From Pseudomonadota bacterium (GTDB taxonomy: Bacteria; Desulfobacterota; Desulfobulbia; Desulfobulbales; JAHJIY01), in NCBI GenBank assembly GCA_018823175.1, contig JAHJIY010000006.1:1-64000 (forward strand): a stretch of DNA of 64,000 bases, read 5' to 3'. The first letter of the stretch is position 1; every line of letters starts with the position of its first letter. This document shows positions 39,577 to 47,843 of the stretch, piece after piece. The translations under genes and the position numbers were made by a program. Under the pieces are notes generated by a model, which made no database searches, was not told the origin of the DNA, and was given only the letters and a program-made list of their open reading frames with translations.

Positions 39577-41124
39577 TTACATGTAACTATAGCCAACCGG
39601 TGAACGGTCTTGCTTCACCTGGATCATGGCATTGGCGATCTGGTCGAAGAGTTGCTGAGCCCCTTCATATCCGATATGGAGGATGCGCTGACCGCCGATC
39701 CGGTCATGGATTGGAAAGCCGACCCGGATCAGCGGGATGGCAAGTTTCCGGGCCAACTGGTAACCCTTGCTGTGGCCGATAATCAGATCCGGGGCCAGGG
39801 CTTCGGCCCGTTCGGCGATCTCGTGAAAATCGCAATCTTCATAAGTCTCCGGGGCATCCTCACAGAGACCATCGGTAACGGCGGCGACCGTGGCCTGAAA
39901 TTTGCCGCTTTTGCCCCCGGAGGCACAGAGCACCGGTTGGACGCCAATCTCGGCCAGAAAACCGGCCAGGGCGACGACCAGGTCCTCTTCGCCGTAGAGC
40001 ACCGCCCGTTTGCCGAAGACATATTTATGGCCGTCAACCAGACCGTCGATCAGGCGGCCGCGCGCGCCAAGATAACGGGCCGGGGTATTTTCCCCGGACA
40101 AGTTTTCCAGCAGTTCAAAAAAGCGGTCGGTGGCCTTGATCCCGATCGGCATGGTCAGCCGGTGGTTTGCCACCTCAAAGGTTTGCTCCAGATACTTGCC
40201 GCCGCTCTTCTGGTCCAGGGTCGAACCAAACTCGATGGTCGCCCTGGCGCCACCCATTTTCCTAATCTCAGCCAGGGGCGTGCCGCCTGCAGGGATCATC
40301 TGGTATTCATCCAGGGCCGGACCGTCCAGGGTGTCGGAGATATCCGGCAGGATGGTGGCCGGCAGAGCAAAGGCGGTCATGATCTCTTTTAAGAGGCGAA
40401 GATCGGCCGGGGACAAAAAACCGGGCAGAATATTGATCCGGTCATGGGCCGGGGTCTTTTCGCAGAGGCTCGACAGGACGCTCAAAATAGCGGCGTGAAA
40501 TCCTTCCATATGGGTCCCGGCATAACTGGGAGTGGAGACCGTTATTAGAGTCGGCAATGGTTGATCGGTCGGGACCTCTTTTTTATATTCAAAGATGATC
40601 ATTTTAAGATCGTCGCCGATTGTTTCAGTCAGACAGGTGGTGGCAATCCCGACCAGTTGCGGGTGATATTTGTCACTGACGTTTTTCAAGCCTTGCTTAA
40701 GGTTGGCCCCGCCGCCGTAGATCGCGTTCTTTTCCCCGAGCGATGACGAGGCGATATCGATCGGTTCATTAAAATGACTGATGATATAGCGCCGCATATA
40801 GGTGGCGCAGCCTTGGGAACCGTGCAGATAGGGAACCGTCCCTTCGATGCCGCGAAAAGCCAGGCAGGCCCCCAGTGGTTTGCAGAGTTTACAGGCATTG
40901 GTGGTAGATACATATTTTGGCATCTGGCCCCGGCCACGGGGCAACGAACCCGGAGTCTCGCCAGCTCGCTTACCAGCTTCGTTATCGACCTGTTTGCCTC
41001 CAGGGGTATCGCTCTCAGACCTCTGCTTCGGATCTTCATCACCCTTTAGCCGGGTCCGGTTTTTTGGGGGAGTAGCCAGGAACTCTATATTGTTTTCGTG
41101 CGAAATATCGGGTGTTGGATTCAT
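39577..41124 (-). CDS. nifN: FeMo-cofactor scaffold subunit NifN
   Basis: NifN forms with NifE the scaffold on which NifB-co matures. The 515-residue protein has the NifK/NifN pattern TTNACKLCKPLGACLAFRG, YLHGSQGCATYMRRY, GIATTCLTETIGDD and STPSYAGTHMEGF. It carries an unusual polar N-terminal extension of about 67 residues before MPKYVSTTNACK. The distal ATG at 41124 has a good ribosome binding site (AGGAG), while the internal ATG at 40923 does not, so I keep the long form. It is preceded by a 74-base gap after nifE. Confidence 0.94.
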   Translation of the reverse strand: MNPTPDISHENNIEFLATPPKNRTRLKGDEDPKQRSESDTPGGKQVDNEAGKRAGETPGSLPRGRGQMPKYVSTTNACKLCKPLGACLAFRGIEGTVPYLHGSQGCATYMRRYIISHFNEPIDIASSSLGEKNAIYGGGANLKQGLKNVSDKYHPQLVGIATTCLTETIGDDLKMIIFEYKKEVPTDQPLPTLITVSTPSYAGTHMEGFHAAILSVLSSLCEKTPAHDRINILPGFLSPADLRLLKEIMTAFALPATILPDISDTLDGPALDEYQMIPAGGTPLAEIRKMGGARATIEFGSTLDQKSGGKYLEQTFEVANHRLTMPIGIKATDRFFELLENLSGENTPARYLGARGRLIDGLVDGHKYVFGKRAVLYGEEDLVVALAGFLAEIGVQPVLCASGGKSGKFQATVAAVTDGLCEDAPETYEDCDFHEIAERAEALAPDLIIGHSKGYQLARKLAIPLIRVGFPIHDRIGGQRILHIGYEGAQQLFDQIANAMIQVKQDRSPVGYSYM

Positions 41125-41260
41125 AAGAAAAACTCCTAATTAAAAAATATTCGTAAGTGACCTCAGAGTGCGTAGATTCGGGTGACCGCGACTGTCCGCT
41201 ATAGCCCAGCTATGCAGGCAGGAACGGAGGCGCGTAGCTGCGTGCTTTGGGGTTGCTTAC
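41125..41260. repeat. Repeat-like sequence at the nifE/nifN junction
   Basis: The sequence covering the nifE 3' end and the gap to nifN differs from its surroundings and contains a small palindrome (ATAGC/GCTAT, 41201-41213). It encodes the last 20 or so residues of NifE, which have no counterpart in the family. It looks like an inserted dispersed repeat that extended the reading frame; I cannot search for other copies. Confidence 0.4.
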
Positions 41261-42590
41261 GGGGCACCAGTTTCCAGACCGGGCTCATCACCGAGCCATA
41301 AACCTCTTTGGCAAAGTTCATCATGCCGGTGAAGCCGGCCAGCATCTCTTTTCGTTCATGGTTATGGTCACAGAAGGCGATCCCCAGTTTATAGGCAATC
41401 GGTCGTTCCTTGACGCCGCCAACGAAGATATCGACCTCCTTTTCCTGCAGGAAGCTCGACAGTTCCAGAGGGTTCGAGTCGTCAACGATAATGGTACCCT
41501 CGTCGGTGATCTCCTGGAGCTCCTGGTAATCCTCTTTGGTGCCGGTCTGGGAGCCGACCATTACCACTTGCATGCCGAGATGACGAAAGGCCTTGACCAG
41601 GGAGAAGGCCTTGAAGGCGCCGCCCACATAGATCGCCGCTTTCTTGCCGGTCAGGGCGGCCCGATATTTTTTCAGGGTCGGCAACAGGATTTCCAGTTCT
41701 TGCCGGACGATTTCTTTGGCCTTGGCCAGCATCTCCGGGTCTTTGAAATGGTTGGCTACCGCATAGAGGGACTCGGCCATGTCCTCAATTCCGAAATAGG
41801 AGACCCTGATCACCGGGGTGCCGTATTTTTCTTTAATCAGGTTGGCCAGGGTCATGGTCGCGCCGGAACATTGAACCACGTTTAAGGCGGCGCCGTGACA
41901 GCGTTTGATATCATCGACCCGACCATCGCCGGTGATGTTGGCGACCACTTCCACCCCCATTCGGTTGAAATATTCGCGGATCAGCCAGATCTCGCCGGCC
42001 AGGTTGAAGTCGCCCAGGATATTGATCGAATGTCGGGAGATGTTTGAGATATCGCCGGTGCCGACCAGGCGGAACATGGCGTTGCAGGCCGCTTCATACC
42101 CGGCCCGCTTATTGCCCTTGAATCCTTCCGACTGGACCGGCAAAACCGGAATCCCCGTTTCGGCGGCGACTGTTTTGCAGACCGCTTCCAGATCATCGCC
42201 GATGATCCCGACGATGCAGGTCGAATAGACGAAGGCCGCCTTCGGCTGATAACGGTCGATCAGTTCGATCAGGGCGGCGTGGAGTTTTTTTTCGCCGCCG
42301 AAGATAACGTCTTTCTCCTGAAGATCGGTGGAGAATGACAGACGATGCAATTCAGGTCCGGACGATAAAGCGCCCCGGATGTCCCAGGTGTAAACCGCGC
42401 AACCGATCGGGCCATGCACCAGATGAACGGCATCGGCGATCGGGTAGAGGACCACCCGGGAGCCGCAGAATACACAGGCCCGCTGACTAACCGCGCCGGC
42501 CAGACTCTCTTTGTCGCATTCGAGGGCGAATGGTTTTTTACCCTTGCGGTGGATCTGGCCCTGTCGTTCTTGATATATTCGCGTTGTCAT
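41199..42590 (-). CDS. nifE: FeMo-cofactor scaffold subunit NifE
   Basis: NifE pairs with NifN. The 463-residue protein has the NifD/NifE motifs SQRACVFCGSRVVLYP, HLVHGPIGCAVYTWDIRG, YSTCIVGIIGDD and QSEGFKGNKRAGYEAAC. It differs from NifD in lacking the substrate-channel His in QSLGHH (here GNKRAGYE), as expected for a scaffold. I chose ATG 42590, with GAGG seven bases upstream and a sigma54 promoter 44 bases away; the frame extends 20 codons further only across that promoter. The last residues (QPQSTQLRASVPACIAGL) look like an added tail. Confidence 0.95.
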   Translation of the reverse strand: MTTRIYQERQGQIHRKGKKPFALECDKESLAGAVSQRACVFCGSRVVLYPIADAVHLVHGPIGCAVYTWDIRGALSSGPELHRLSFSTDLQEKDVIFGGEKKLHAALIELIDRYQPKAAFVYSTCIVGIIGDDLEAVCKTVAAETGIPVLPVQSEGFKGNKRAGYEAACNAMFRLVGTGDISNISRHSINILGDFNLAGEIWLIREYFNRMGVEVVANITGDGRVDDIKRCHGAALNVVQCSGATMTLANLIKEKYGTPVIRVSYFGIEDMAESLYAVANHFKDPEMLAKAKEIVRQELEILLPTLKKYRAALTGKKAAIYVGGAFKAFSLVKAFRHLGMQVVMVGSQTGTKEDYQELQEITDEGTIIVDDSNPLELSSFLQEKEVDIFVGGVKERPIAYKLGIAFCDHNHERKEMLAGFTGMMNFAKEVYGSVMSPVWKLVPRKQPQSTQLRASVPACIAGL

Positions 42591-42633
42591 GATTGCCTCA
42601 TCAAATTTGATTGTTGTGTGCAATTCTCTTAAG

Positions 42634-42649
42634 AGCAACCTGTGTGCCA
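42634..42649 (-). promoter_or_regulatory. Sigma54 (-24/-12) promoter of nifE-nifN-nifB
   Basis: Read on the minus strand the site is TGGCACACAGGTTGCT: TGGCAC, five bases, TTGCT, with exactly ten bases between the invariant GG and GC. It points to nifE, whose ATG is 44 bases downstream. Confidence 0.93.
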
Positions 42650-42678
42650 CGAAAAAAAATTTCTGAAATATTGATTTA

Positions 42679-42691
42679 TATCAATAAGTTA
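42679..42691 (+). promoter_or_regulatory. IHF-binding consensus between nif enhancer and promoter
   Basis: TATCAATAAGTTA fits the IHF consensus WATCAANNNNTTR at every position. It lies between the TGT-N10-ACA element and the nifE promoter, where DNA bending helps NifA reach sigma54 polymerase. Confidence 0.75.
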
Positions 42692-42745
42692 GTTCGGTAT
42701 GGTTGGGTTTTTGTATTTAAAATGATCGGCTGGCGGGACGACCAA

Positions 42746-42761
42746 TGTGGGGGATGTGACA
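42746..42761. promoter_or_regulatory. NifA-type upstream activator sequence (TGT-N10-ACA)
   Basis: TGTGGGGGATGTGACA has the exact TGT-N10-ACA form. It is 97 bases upstream of the nifE -24 element and 129 bases upstream of the divergent -24 element before the Nif11 gene, so it could serve both. Confidence 0.8.
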
Positions 42762-42889
42762 AAATTGAAATGATCCGGCTAAAATTGTGGATTTTAGCGG
42801 TCGGCAGAGAAAACGATCCGGCACGCCAACAGATTAGTTCTGAGGTTTATCCAGGCGTAGCAGGTGGTTGGGACGATTATTCGACCTTT

Positions 42890-42905
42890 TGGCACATAAC
42901 TGGCA
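42890..42905 (+). promoter_or_regulatory. Probable sigma54 promoter of the Nif11-family gene
   Basis: TGGCACATAACTGGCA has a perfect -24 box (TGGCAC) and the GG-N10-GC spacing; the -12 box is TGGCA instead of TTGCA. It lies 61 bases before the ATG of the Nif11-family gene. Confidence 0.7.
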
Positions 42906-42965
42906 ATGAACCGTAAGTGGAAACCTCTTACTGGCAAAAATAATAAATCATTTAAGGAGAGTATA

Positions 42966-43187
42966 ATGGCTAAGAAGAATGTTGAAGAACTGTTGATTGC
43001 AGGTGGTGGGGATGTGAAATTCAGGATGAAATATGATGCCCTTAAAACCAAGGAATCTTTTGTGGCGATGGCGGCAACCGAAGGTTACGAGTTCACCATT
43101 GAAGAATTGGATGCGGTTCTCAGGGAGTCGGGTGATTCATTCGATCTGATCGGCAATCCGGCCAAACGGCAGATCTGGTGGGTGTAG
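42966..43187 (+). CDS. Nif11-family small protein
   Basis: The 73-residue product matches the Nif11 domain pattern: VEELLIAGGGDVKFRMKYDA, then SFVAMAATEGYEFTIEELDAVL, the hallmark GY-x-FT-x-EEL. The family was first seen in nif regions of Azotobacter and cyanobacteria, where the role is unknown; related Nif11 sequences serve as leader peptides for modified peptides. Here the short basic tail after the domain (PAKRQIWWV) has no obvious core peptide, and no modification enzymes are nearby, so a nif-related role is more likely. A strong AAGGAG precedes ATG 42966. Confidence 0.85.
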   Translation: MAKKNVEELLIAGGGDVKFRMKYDALKTKESFVAMAATEGYEFTIEELDAVLRESGDSFDLIGNPAKRQIWWV

Positions 43188-43623
43188 TTATGTCGGGTAT
43201 CGTCATATAGTTTTGGCTTGATACACCAGGTGAAAAGATCTGATAAAACCTCCCTTCCGCTTTAGGCGGTCGGCTTAGCATAAATATATCCAGCCCCCTA
43301 TCCCATTGCGCTCCGGTCTCTGATCAGCAGAGTCAGACGGTGATCGGAGCGTAATTCTGCAAAATATAGCTTTGACTCTTCCGATATTCTCATAACTTGC
43401 CGGCAAAAGTCAGTTACCGGTAGATATTTACCCTTTTCGTCCTCTATCTTATCTCAGGGTATAAAGCAGTAAATTCAAACCTTGACTGGATGGTCGGTAT
43501 GGGGATAAACTTATAGAAGTTAGTTGGCTGGCCTTATATTGCCACAATTTCCCAAAATACTACCTGACCAATACTTGTGATTAACTCGACCATTCTTCCA
43601 CTTCTTATCAAACAGTCTGCAAA
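43188..43623. other. Intergenic region with a nested hairpin
   Basis: This 436-base stretch between the Nif11-family gene and the histidine kinase gene shows no coding frame. Its main structure is the nested hairpin at 43305-43355. It must also contain the promoter of the kinase operon, but no -24/-12 element with correct spacing is present (one 9-base-spaced near miss is listed as rejected). Confidence 0.5.
43305..43355. repeat. Nested inverted repeat (structured element)
   Basis: ATTGCGCTCCG pairs with CGGAGCGTAAT (10 of 11) around a 29-base interior that itself contains CTCTG/CAGAG. There is no T-run. It could be a REP-like element or a structured RNA. Confidence 0.5.
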
Positions 43624-45072
43624 ATGAGATTATCAATTTTTGCCCGGCTCATTCTAAGTTATCTGGTGCTTTTTTCCTTGCTGGCGGGCGTTAGTCTGTT
43701 TTTCATTTACCATCTCAGTCAGTTTAACCGGGTGATTCAGTCGATCGTCAGCAATGACACGGCGGTCCTTGAATTTTCCAACCAGCTCTCCGATGCGTTT
43801 CTTTCCGAGAGCCGTCATGATCGGAAGTTTGTGGTGTTAAATGATGAGCAACTTTACAAAAACTATCTGAAATCAGCCGCTGATTTTAACTTGTTGCTCA
43901 GCAAGGCTTTACAGGAAACCACGGTCTCGGAAACCAAGGCCTTGCTGCATGCGATCGATGATCAACACCGGAATTTCAGCCGCCTGGTCATGGCCGAAAT
44001 GGCGTTGATGAAAGAAGCAAAACCGTATGCCGCCGCCGATTATGCCCAAGAGAAGCAGAAAATTGCCAACGCCATCATGAGCCAACTCAAAACAATCCAG
44101 CAGGACAGCGAAAAAAATGTGTTTAGCAAAATTCGTCTCTTAAGAGAAAGGGGCAATCAGGCCGGCAAGATTGCTATCATGATTGCTTTGCTTTCTCTGC
44201 TGGTCGGGCTGATCGTGGCGGTTATTATCACCAGGAGTATTACGACCCCATTAAATGCGATTAAGGCAAAAACCACCGAAATTGCGCAGGGCAATTTTCA
44301 GGGCGATCTTGTGATTGATTCCCCGCCGACGATTACCGAATTGGCCGAGGCTATTAATAGCATGTGTCATAAGTTGCAGGAGGTGGATGCGATAAAATCA
44401 AATTTCTTTTCGCATATGTCTCATGAATTAAGGACCCCTCTCGCTTCGATCAAAGAGGGGACCAAGATTCTCCTCGATGGTCTGGGCGGAGAGCTTTCCG
44501 AAAAACAGCAGCGCATTCTGGCGATTATTACCCAGGAAAGTAACCGGATGATAATTTTAGTAAATTCCCTGCTTGATCTGGCGAAAATGGAAGCGGGGAT
44601 GACCGCCTATCATTTTACGCCAACTGATCCGGCTAGCCTCATGCAGGAAGCACTGCAGGAATTAATGCCTTTGGCTGAGGCAAAATCAATCGCCATTACC
44701 AATCAGATGGGCTCCCTGCCGGCGGTTAAGCTGGACCGGGAAAGGGTCATGCTGGTTTTTCGTAATATCATCGGTAATGCTATAAAGTTCACCCCGGATC
44801 ATGGTCAAATTTCCATTGCCGCGGCCATAAAAGATAAATTTTTGGAAATTGCGGTGCGGGACAACGGGATCGGGATCTCCCGGAAAGATCTGGACCGCAT
44901 TTTTCTCAAATTTCAGCAGGTAATTCCGACCAAGGGCGAAAAGACCCAGGGAACCGGATTGGGCTTGGCGATGGTTAAACAAATAATCCTTGCGCATGGA
45001 GGTAAGGTATGGGCCGAAAGCCAGGAAGGAGACGGCAGCACGTTTTACATTTCTTTGCCATTATCTGCGTAA
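43624..45072 (+). CDS. Membrane sensor histidine kinase (QseE/GlrK-like)
   Basis: The 482-residue kinase has two membrane helices (about 7-29 and 183-205) bounding a helical periplasmic sensor, a HAMP domain (about 205-258), a HisKA domain with phosphoacceptor His267 (SHMSHELRTPLASIKEG) and an HATPase_c domain with N box FRNIIGNAIKFTPD, G1 RDNGIGIS and G2 GTGLGLAMV. It is followed by a lipoprotein and a sigma54 response regulator, the order found in enterobacterial qseE-qseG-qseF (glrK-qseG-glrR), so the same signalling architecture is inferred. The signal is unknown. Confidence 0.9.
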   Translation: MRLSIFARLILSYLVLFSLLAGVSLFFIYHLSQFNRVIQSIVSNDTAVLEFSNQLSDAFLSESRHDRKFVVLNDEQLYKNYLKSAADFNLLLSKALQETTVSETKALLHAIDDQHRNFSRLVMAEMALMKEAKPYAAADYAQEKQKIANAIMSQLKTIQQDSEKNVFSKIRLLRERGNQAGKIAIMIALLSLLVGLIVAVIITRSITTPLNAIKAKTTEIAQGNFQGDLVIDSPPTITELAEAINSMCHKLQEVDAIKSNFFSHMSHELRTPLASIKEGTKILLDGLGGELSEKQQRILAIITQESNRMIILVNSLLDLAKMEAGMTAYHFTPTDPASLMQEALQELMPLAEAKSIAITNQMGSLPAVKLDRERVMLVFRNIIGNAIKFTPDHGQISIAAAIKDKFLEIAVRDNGIGISRKDLDRIFLKFQQVIPTKGEKTQGTGLGLAMVKQIILAHGGKVWAESQEGDGSTFYISLPLSA

Positions 45073-46031
45073 TCGTCGGGCTTAATCTTGTGGCCTGTGC
45101 CAAGTTGCAAAGTGGGCTCGGAACCATTAATACTCAGATGCGCAGTACGTTTTCGACCCTTAATACTCAGGTTAGAAACACGATTGAGACGATGAATGCG
45201 CAGAAACTGGTGGCCGAATATCGCGGGGATCTGACCTCTGGTTTTTTTGAGACGGTTATTGAACAAAGCAAGCTGATTATCAAAAAAGATGAGACTAAAA
45301 CCCCGGCTGACGTGGCCCTGTATGCCTTGGGTGAAGTTTATGTTCAATACGATTTCGCCGGCAAGGATTATGGACTGTCAAAATATTATTTTGCAAAGCT
45401 GATTAAAAACTTTCCTGACTCTTCGCTTGCCTCCGAGGCAAAAACCTTTGTCAGTCTTTTTGATACCGTTGCCGTTAAAGACCGGGAAATCTCGATTCTG
45501 AAAGCGGAACTTGTCGCGCTTAGTTTGGCGCAGAAGCCGGAACCTCCCCGGGAAGCGGAGATGATCAATCCGGCGGCGTCGGTAGCTGTTAACGAAGCGA
45601 AACAGGAGGCGGTCAATCCCGAGCCCCTGGTGGTTAGCCAGGTGGCAAAACAGGAAGCGGTCAGCCCGGCCTCGCCCCCTTTAATCACCCCCAATCCCGA
45701 GCAGGAATCGGTCAAGCTGGCCCATCAGGTTAGCGATAATCTTGATTTTAGCGAGGCCGTGAAAAAGAATCTGCTCATTATGGAACAGGCCGGCAAAAAT
45801 CCGCCGCGAGATGGGGCCTTATATAATCTTGGCCTGATTTATGCCCATATCGATAACCCGGCCAAGGACTACAAGAAATCGCAAAATTATTTTCGCGAAT
45901 TAACCAGAGATTTCCCGGACAGCCCTTTGGCCAAAGAGGCCCAGATCTGGCTCGGCCTTTTTCAGATTTTTGAAAAAATGCAGCAGATTGACCTGGAGAT
46001 CGAACAACAGAAAAAACAGCTGACCCGGTAG
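45009..46031 (+). CDS. TPR-like lipoprotein (QseG-position partner of the kinase)
   Basis: The 340-residue protein has a signal peptide ending in a lipobox (LVAC, Cys30), an Ala/Glu/Pro-rich central linker with repeats (about 180-235), and two copies of one helical module: residues about 85-155 (ALYALGEVYVQYDFAGKDYG, NFPDSSLASEAKTFV) and about 255-325 (ALYNLGLIYAHIDNPAKDYK, DFPDSPLAKEAQIWL). Its start overlaps the kinase gene by 64 bases, with GGAGGT in front, so the overlap is probably real. In E. coli QseG is a lipoprotein that modulates the kinase. Confidence 0.8.
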   Translation: MGRKPGRRRQHVLHFFAIICVIVGLNLVACAKLQSGLGTINTQMRSTFSTLNTQVRNTIETMNAQKLVAEYRGDLTSGFFETVIEQSKLIIKKDETKTPADVALYALGEVYVQYDFAGKDYGLSKYYFAKLIKNFPDSSLASEAKTFVSLFDTVAVKDREISILKAELVALSLAQKPEPPREAEMINPAASVAVNEAKQEAVNPEPLVVSQVAKQEAVSPASPPLITPNPEQESVKLAHQVSDNLDFSEAVKKNLLIMEQAGKNPPRDGALYNLGLIYAHIDNPAKDYKKSQNYFRELTRDFPDSPLAKEAQIWLGLFQIFEKMQQIDLEIEQQKKQLTR

Positions 46032-46042
46032 GAATTAAAACC

Positions 46043-47398
46043 ATGGCGAATAATAAAATTCTGGTCGTAGATGACGATCAGAACCTTTTGGACCTGATCC
46101 AGATCAGGCTTGAGGCCTCCGGCTATGAGGTCGCGGCCGCTAATCATGAAAGCAAGGCAAAAGAAATCGCCGGGCAGCAGCAGATTGATCTGGCGGTCAT
46201 TGATTTGCAACTGGCCAAGCAGGACGGCCTCAGCTTAATGGAGGAACTCCATCTCAGCCAGCCGGATTTGCCGGTGATTATCCTCACCGCCCACGGAAGT
46301 ATCGAAAGCGCAGTTGATGCGATGAAACGGGGCGCCTTTACCTACCTGACCAAACCTTTTGACTCCCGGGAATTGATTATTCAGATTGAACGGGCGCGGG
46401 AAAAAAGCCAACTGACTGGAGAAATCAAGCGACTGCGGGAGCTGCTGGAAGATAAATACAATTTCGCCAATATTGTCGCTAAAAGTCAAGCGATGCAACG
46501 CGTTCTTGATCAGGTGACCAGGATTGCCGGGACCGAGTCAACGGTCGCCATATCCGGCCCCAGCGGCACCGGCAAGGAACTGATCGCCAAGGCCATTCAT
46601 CTGGCCAGCCAAAGGCGCGATTACCCCTTTCTGGCCATTAACTGCGCCGCCATCCCCGAAAACTTGCTGGAGAGCGAACTGTTCGGCCATGAGAAAGGGG
46701 CTTTCACCGGCGCGGTGAAGAAGAGTAAAGGACTTTTTACCAGGGCCGAGAAGGGCACGGTATTCCTCGATGAAATCGGGGATCTGCCCTTTGCCATGCA
46801 GGCCAAACTATTACGGGTGCTGCAGGAAAGAATAGTTTTACCTTTGGGCGGCGAACAACCGGTGGCGATCGACGTCCGGGTCATTGTGGCAACCAACAAG
46901 GATTTAAAGAAGGAGGTGGCAAATGGTAATTTTCGGGAGGATCTGTTTTACCGGATCCAGGTGATTCCGATTGAGCTTCCCCCGCTGCGGGATCGCAAAG
47001 AAGACATTCCTCCTCTGGTTGAGCATTTTATCAAAAAATATGGCGAGCAGATGGCGAAAAAAGTTAAAGCGATTACCCCCGCCGCCATGCATAAACTAAT
47101 GCTCCATCAGTGGCCCGGTAATGTCCGGGAACTGGAAAACACCATTGAATTTGCCATCGCCATGACCGATAGCGATACAATTACCGATGATCTCATCCTG
47201 AAGACCGATAATGACCAAAATGCGATCTTGACCCTCAAGGAAGCGAGGGATGGATTTGAAAAAAACTACCTGCGCGATCTGCTAAAAGTTACGGGCGGCA
47301 ATGTCAGTAAAGCAGCGGAATTTGCCGGTAAATACCGGGCCGATTTTTATAACCTGTTAAAAAAATATGAGTTATCGCCCGGCGATTTTAAAGATTGA
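46043..47398 (+). CDS. Sigma54-dependent response regulator (GlrR/QseF-like)
   Basis: The 451-residue activator has a receiver domain with acidic pair D10-D11, phosphoacceptor Asp54 and Lys near 104 (LTKPF), a AAA+ domain with Walker A SGPSGTGKE, the sigma54-contacting loop GAFTGA and VFLDEIGDLPF, and a C-terminal Fis-type HTH (GGNVSKAAEFAGKYRADFYNLLKKY). It follows the lipoprotein by 11 bases. A canonical -24/-12 promoter lies 295 bases downstream of its stop in front of the multihaem lipoprotein gene, a likely target. Confidence 0.93.
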   Translation: MANNKILVVDDDQNLLDLIQIRLEASGYEVAAANHESKAKEIAGQQQIDLAVIDLQLAKQDGLSLMEELHLSQPDLPVIILTAHGSIESAVDAMKRGAFTYLTKPFDSRELIIQIERAREKSQLTGEIKRLRELLEDKYNFANIVAKSQAMQRVLDQVTRIAGTESTVAISGPSGTGKELIAKAIHLASQRRDYPFLAINCAAIPENLLESELFGHEKGAFTGAVKKSKGLFTRAEKGTVFLDEIGDLPFAMQAKLLRVLQERIVLPLGGEQPVAIDVRVIVATNKDLKKEVANGNFREDLFYRIQVIPIELPPLRDRKEDIPPLVEHFIKKYGEQMAKKVKAITPAAMHKLMLHQWPGNVRELENTIEFAIAMTDSDTITDDLILKTDNDQNAILTLKEARDGFEKNYLRDLLKVTGGNVSKAAEFAGKYRADFYNLLKKYELSPGDFKD

Positions 47399-47843
47399 AC
47401 CTGCCAAGGGAAATTCATTTCCCGGGGCTTGAAGTCTTATGCGGTGCGCTATCGGTCGCCGGGAGCTTTAAGATCTTTTAACTGTGGCCTGATGATTATT
47501 TAACCTGTATGGATATTCATGCAGTCGAGTCATCGCCACGATATCATTGGGTAAAATCTGCAATTCCCCCTCATTTCCTCTGGCTGGCCGTAGTAAATAT
47601 CATGCACTATTAGTTTCCCAAGCAATAATTCCCTGATCCTCTTCTCCCCTTTTTAATCGACAAAACAACAAGTTATACACTTTCCCCCGAAGTTGGCATC
47701 CTCCTTGCTATCTATGGCTATCAGCTGGGTGTTGATCACTTGGCAAAAAAATTGGTGAAACCGGTTTAACTCGGCTCAGATGGCCTGAGCGAGGAGAGGA
47801 TATTTTTTTGAAAGGGCGATATGCCAAAGATAGGAGGTATGTT
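47399..47843. other. Intergenic region with a sigma54 promoter
   Basis: The 445 bases between the response regulator and the cytochrome gene have no coding frame I trust. A small hairpin (GGGAAA/TTTCCC, 47409-47424) follows the regulator stop, without a T-run. The clearest element is the -24/-12 promoter at 47693-47709. I did not find a convincing palindromic enhancer. Confidence 0.55.
47693..47709 (+). promoter_or_regulatory. Sigma54 (-24/-12) promoter of the multihaem lipoprotein gene
   Basis: TTGGCATCCTCCTTGCT matches the TTGGCAN6TTGCT form, with ten bases between GG (47695) and GC (47707). It lies about 135 bases before the chosen TTG start at 47844. Confidence 0.85.

Noticed and set aside
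39610-40392. Long open frame of 260 codons on the plus strand opposite nifN, with similar ones opposite nifE, nifD and the mosaic lipoprotein (for example 54098-54838)
   Set aside because: These are antisense shadows favoured by GC-rich codon bias; they show no family signatures or ribosome binding sites, while the opposite strand encodes clear proteins.
43520-43545. TGGCC...TTGCC stretch upstream of the histidine kinase resembling a sigma54 promoter
   Set aside because: Only nine bases separate GG and GC, whereas sigma54 needs ten; no other support.
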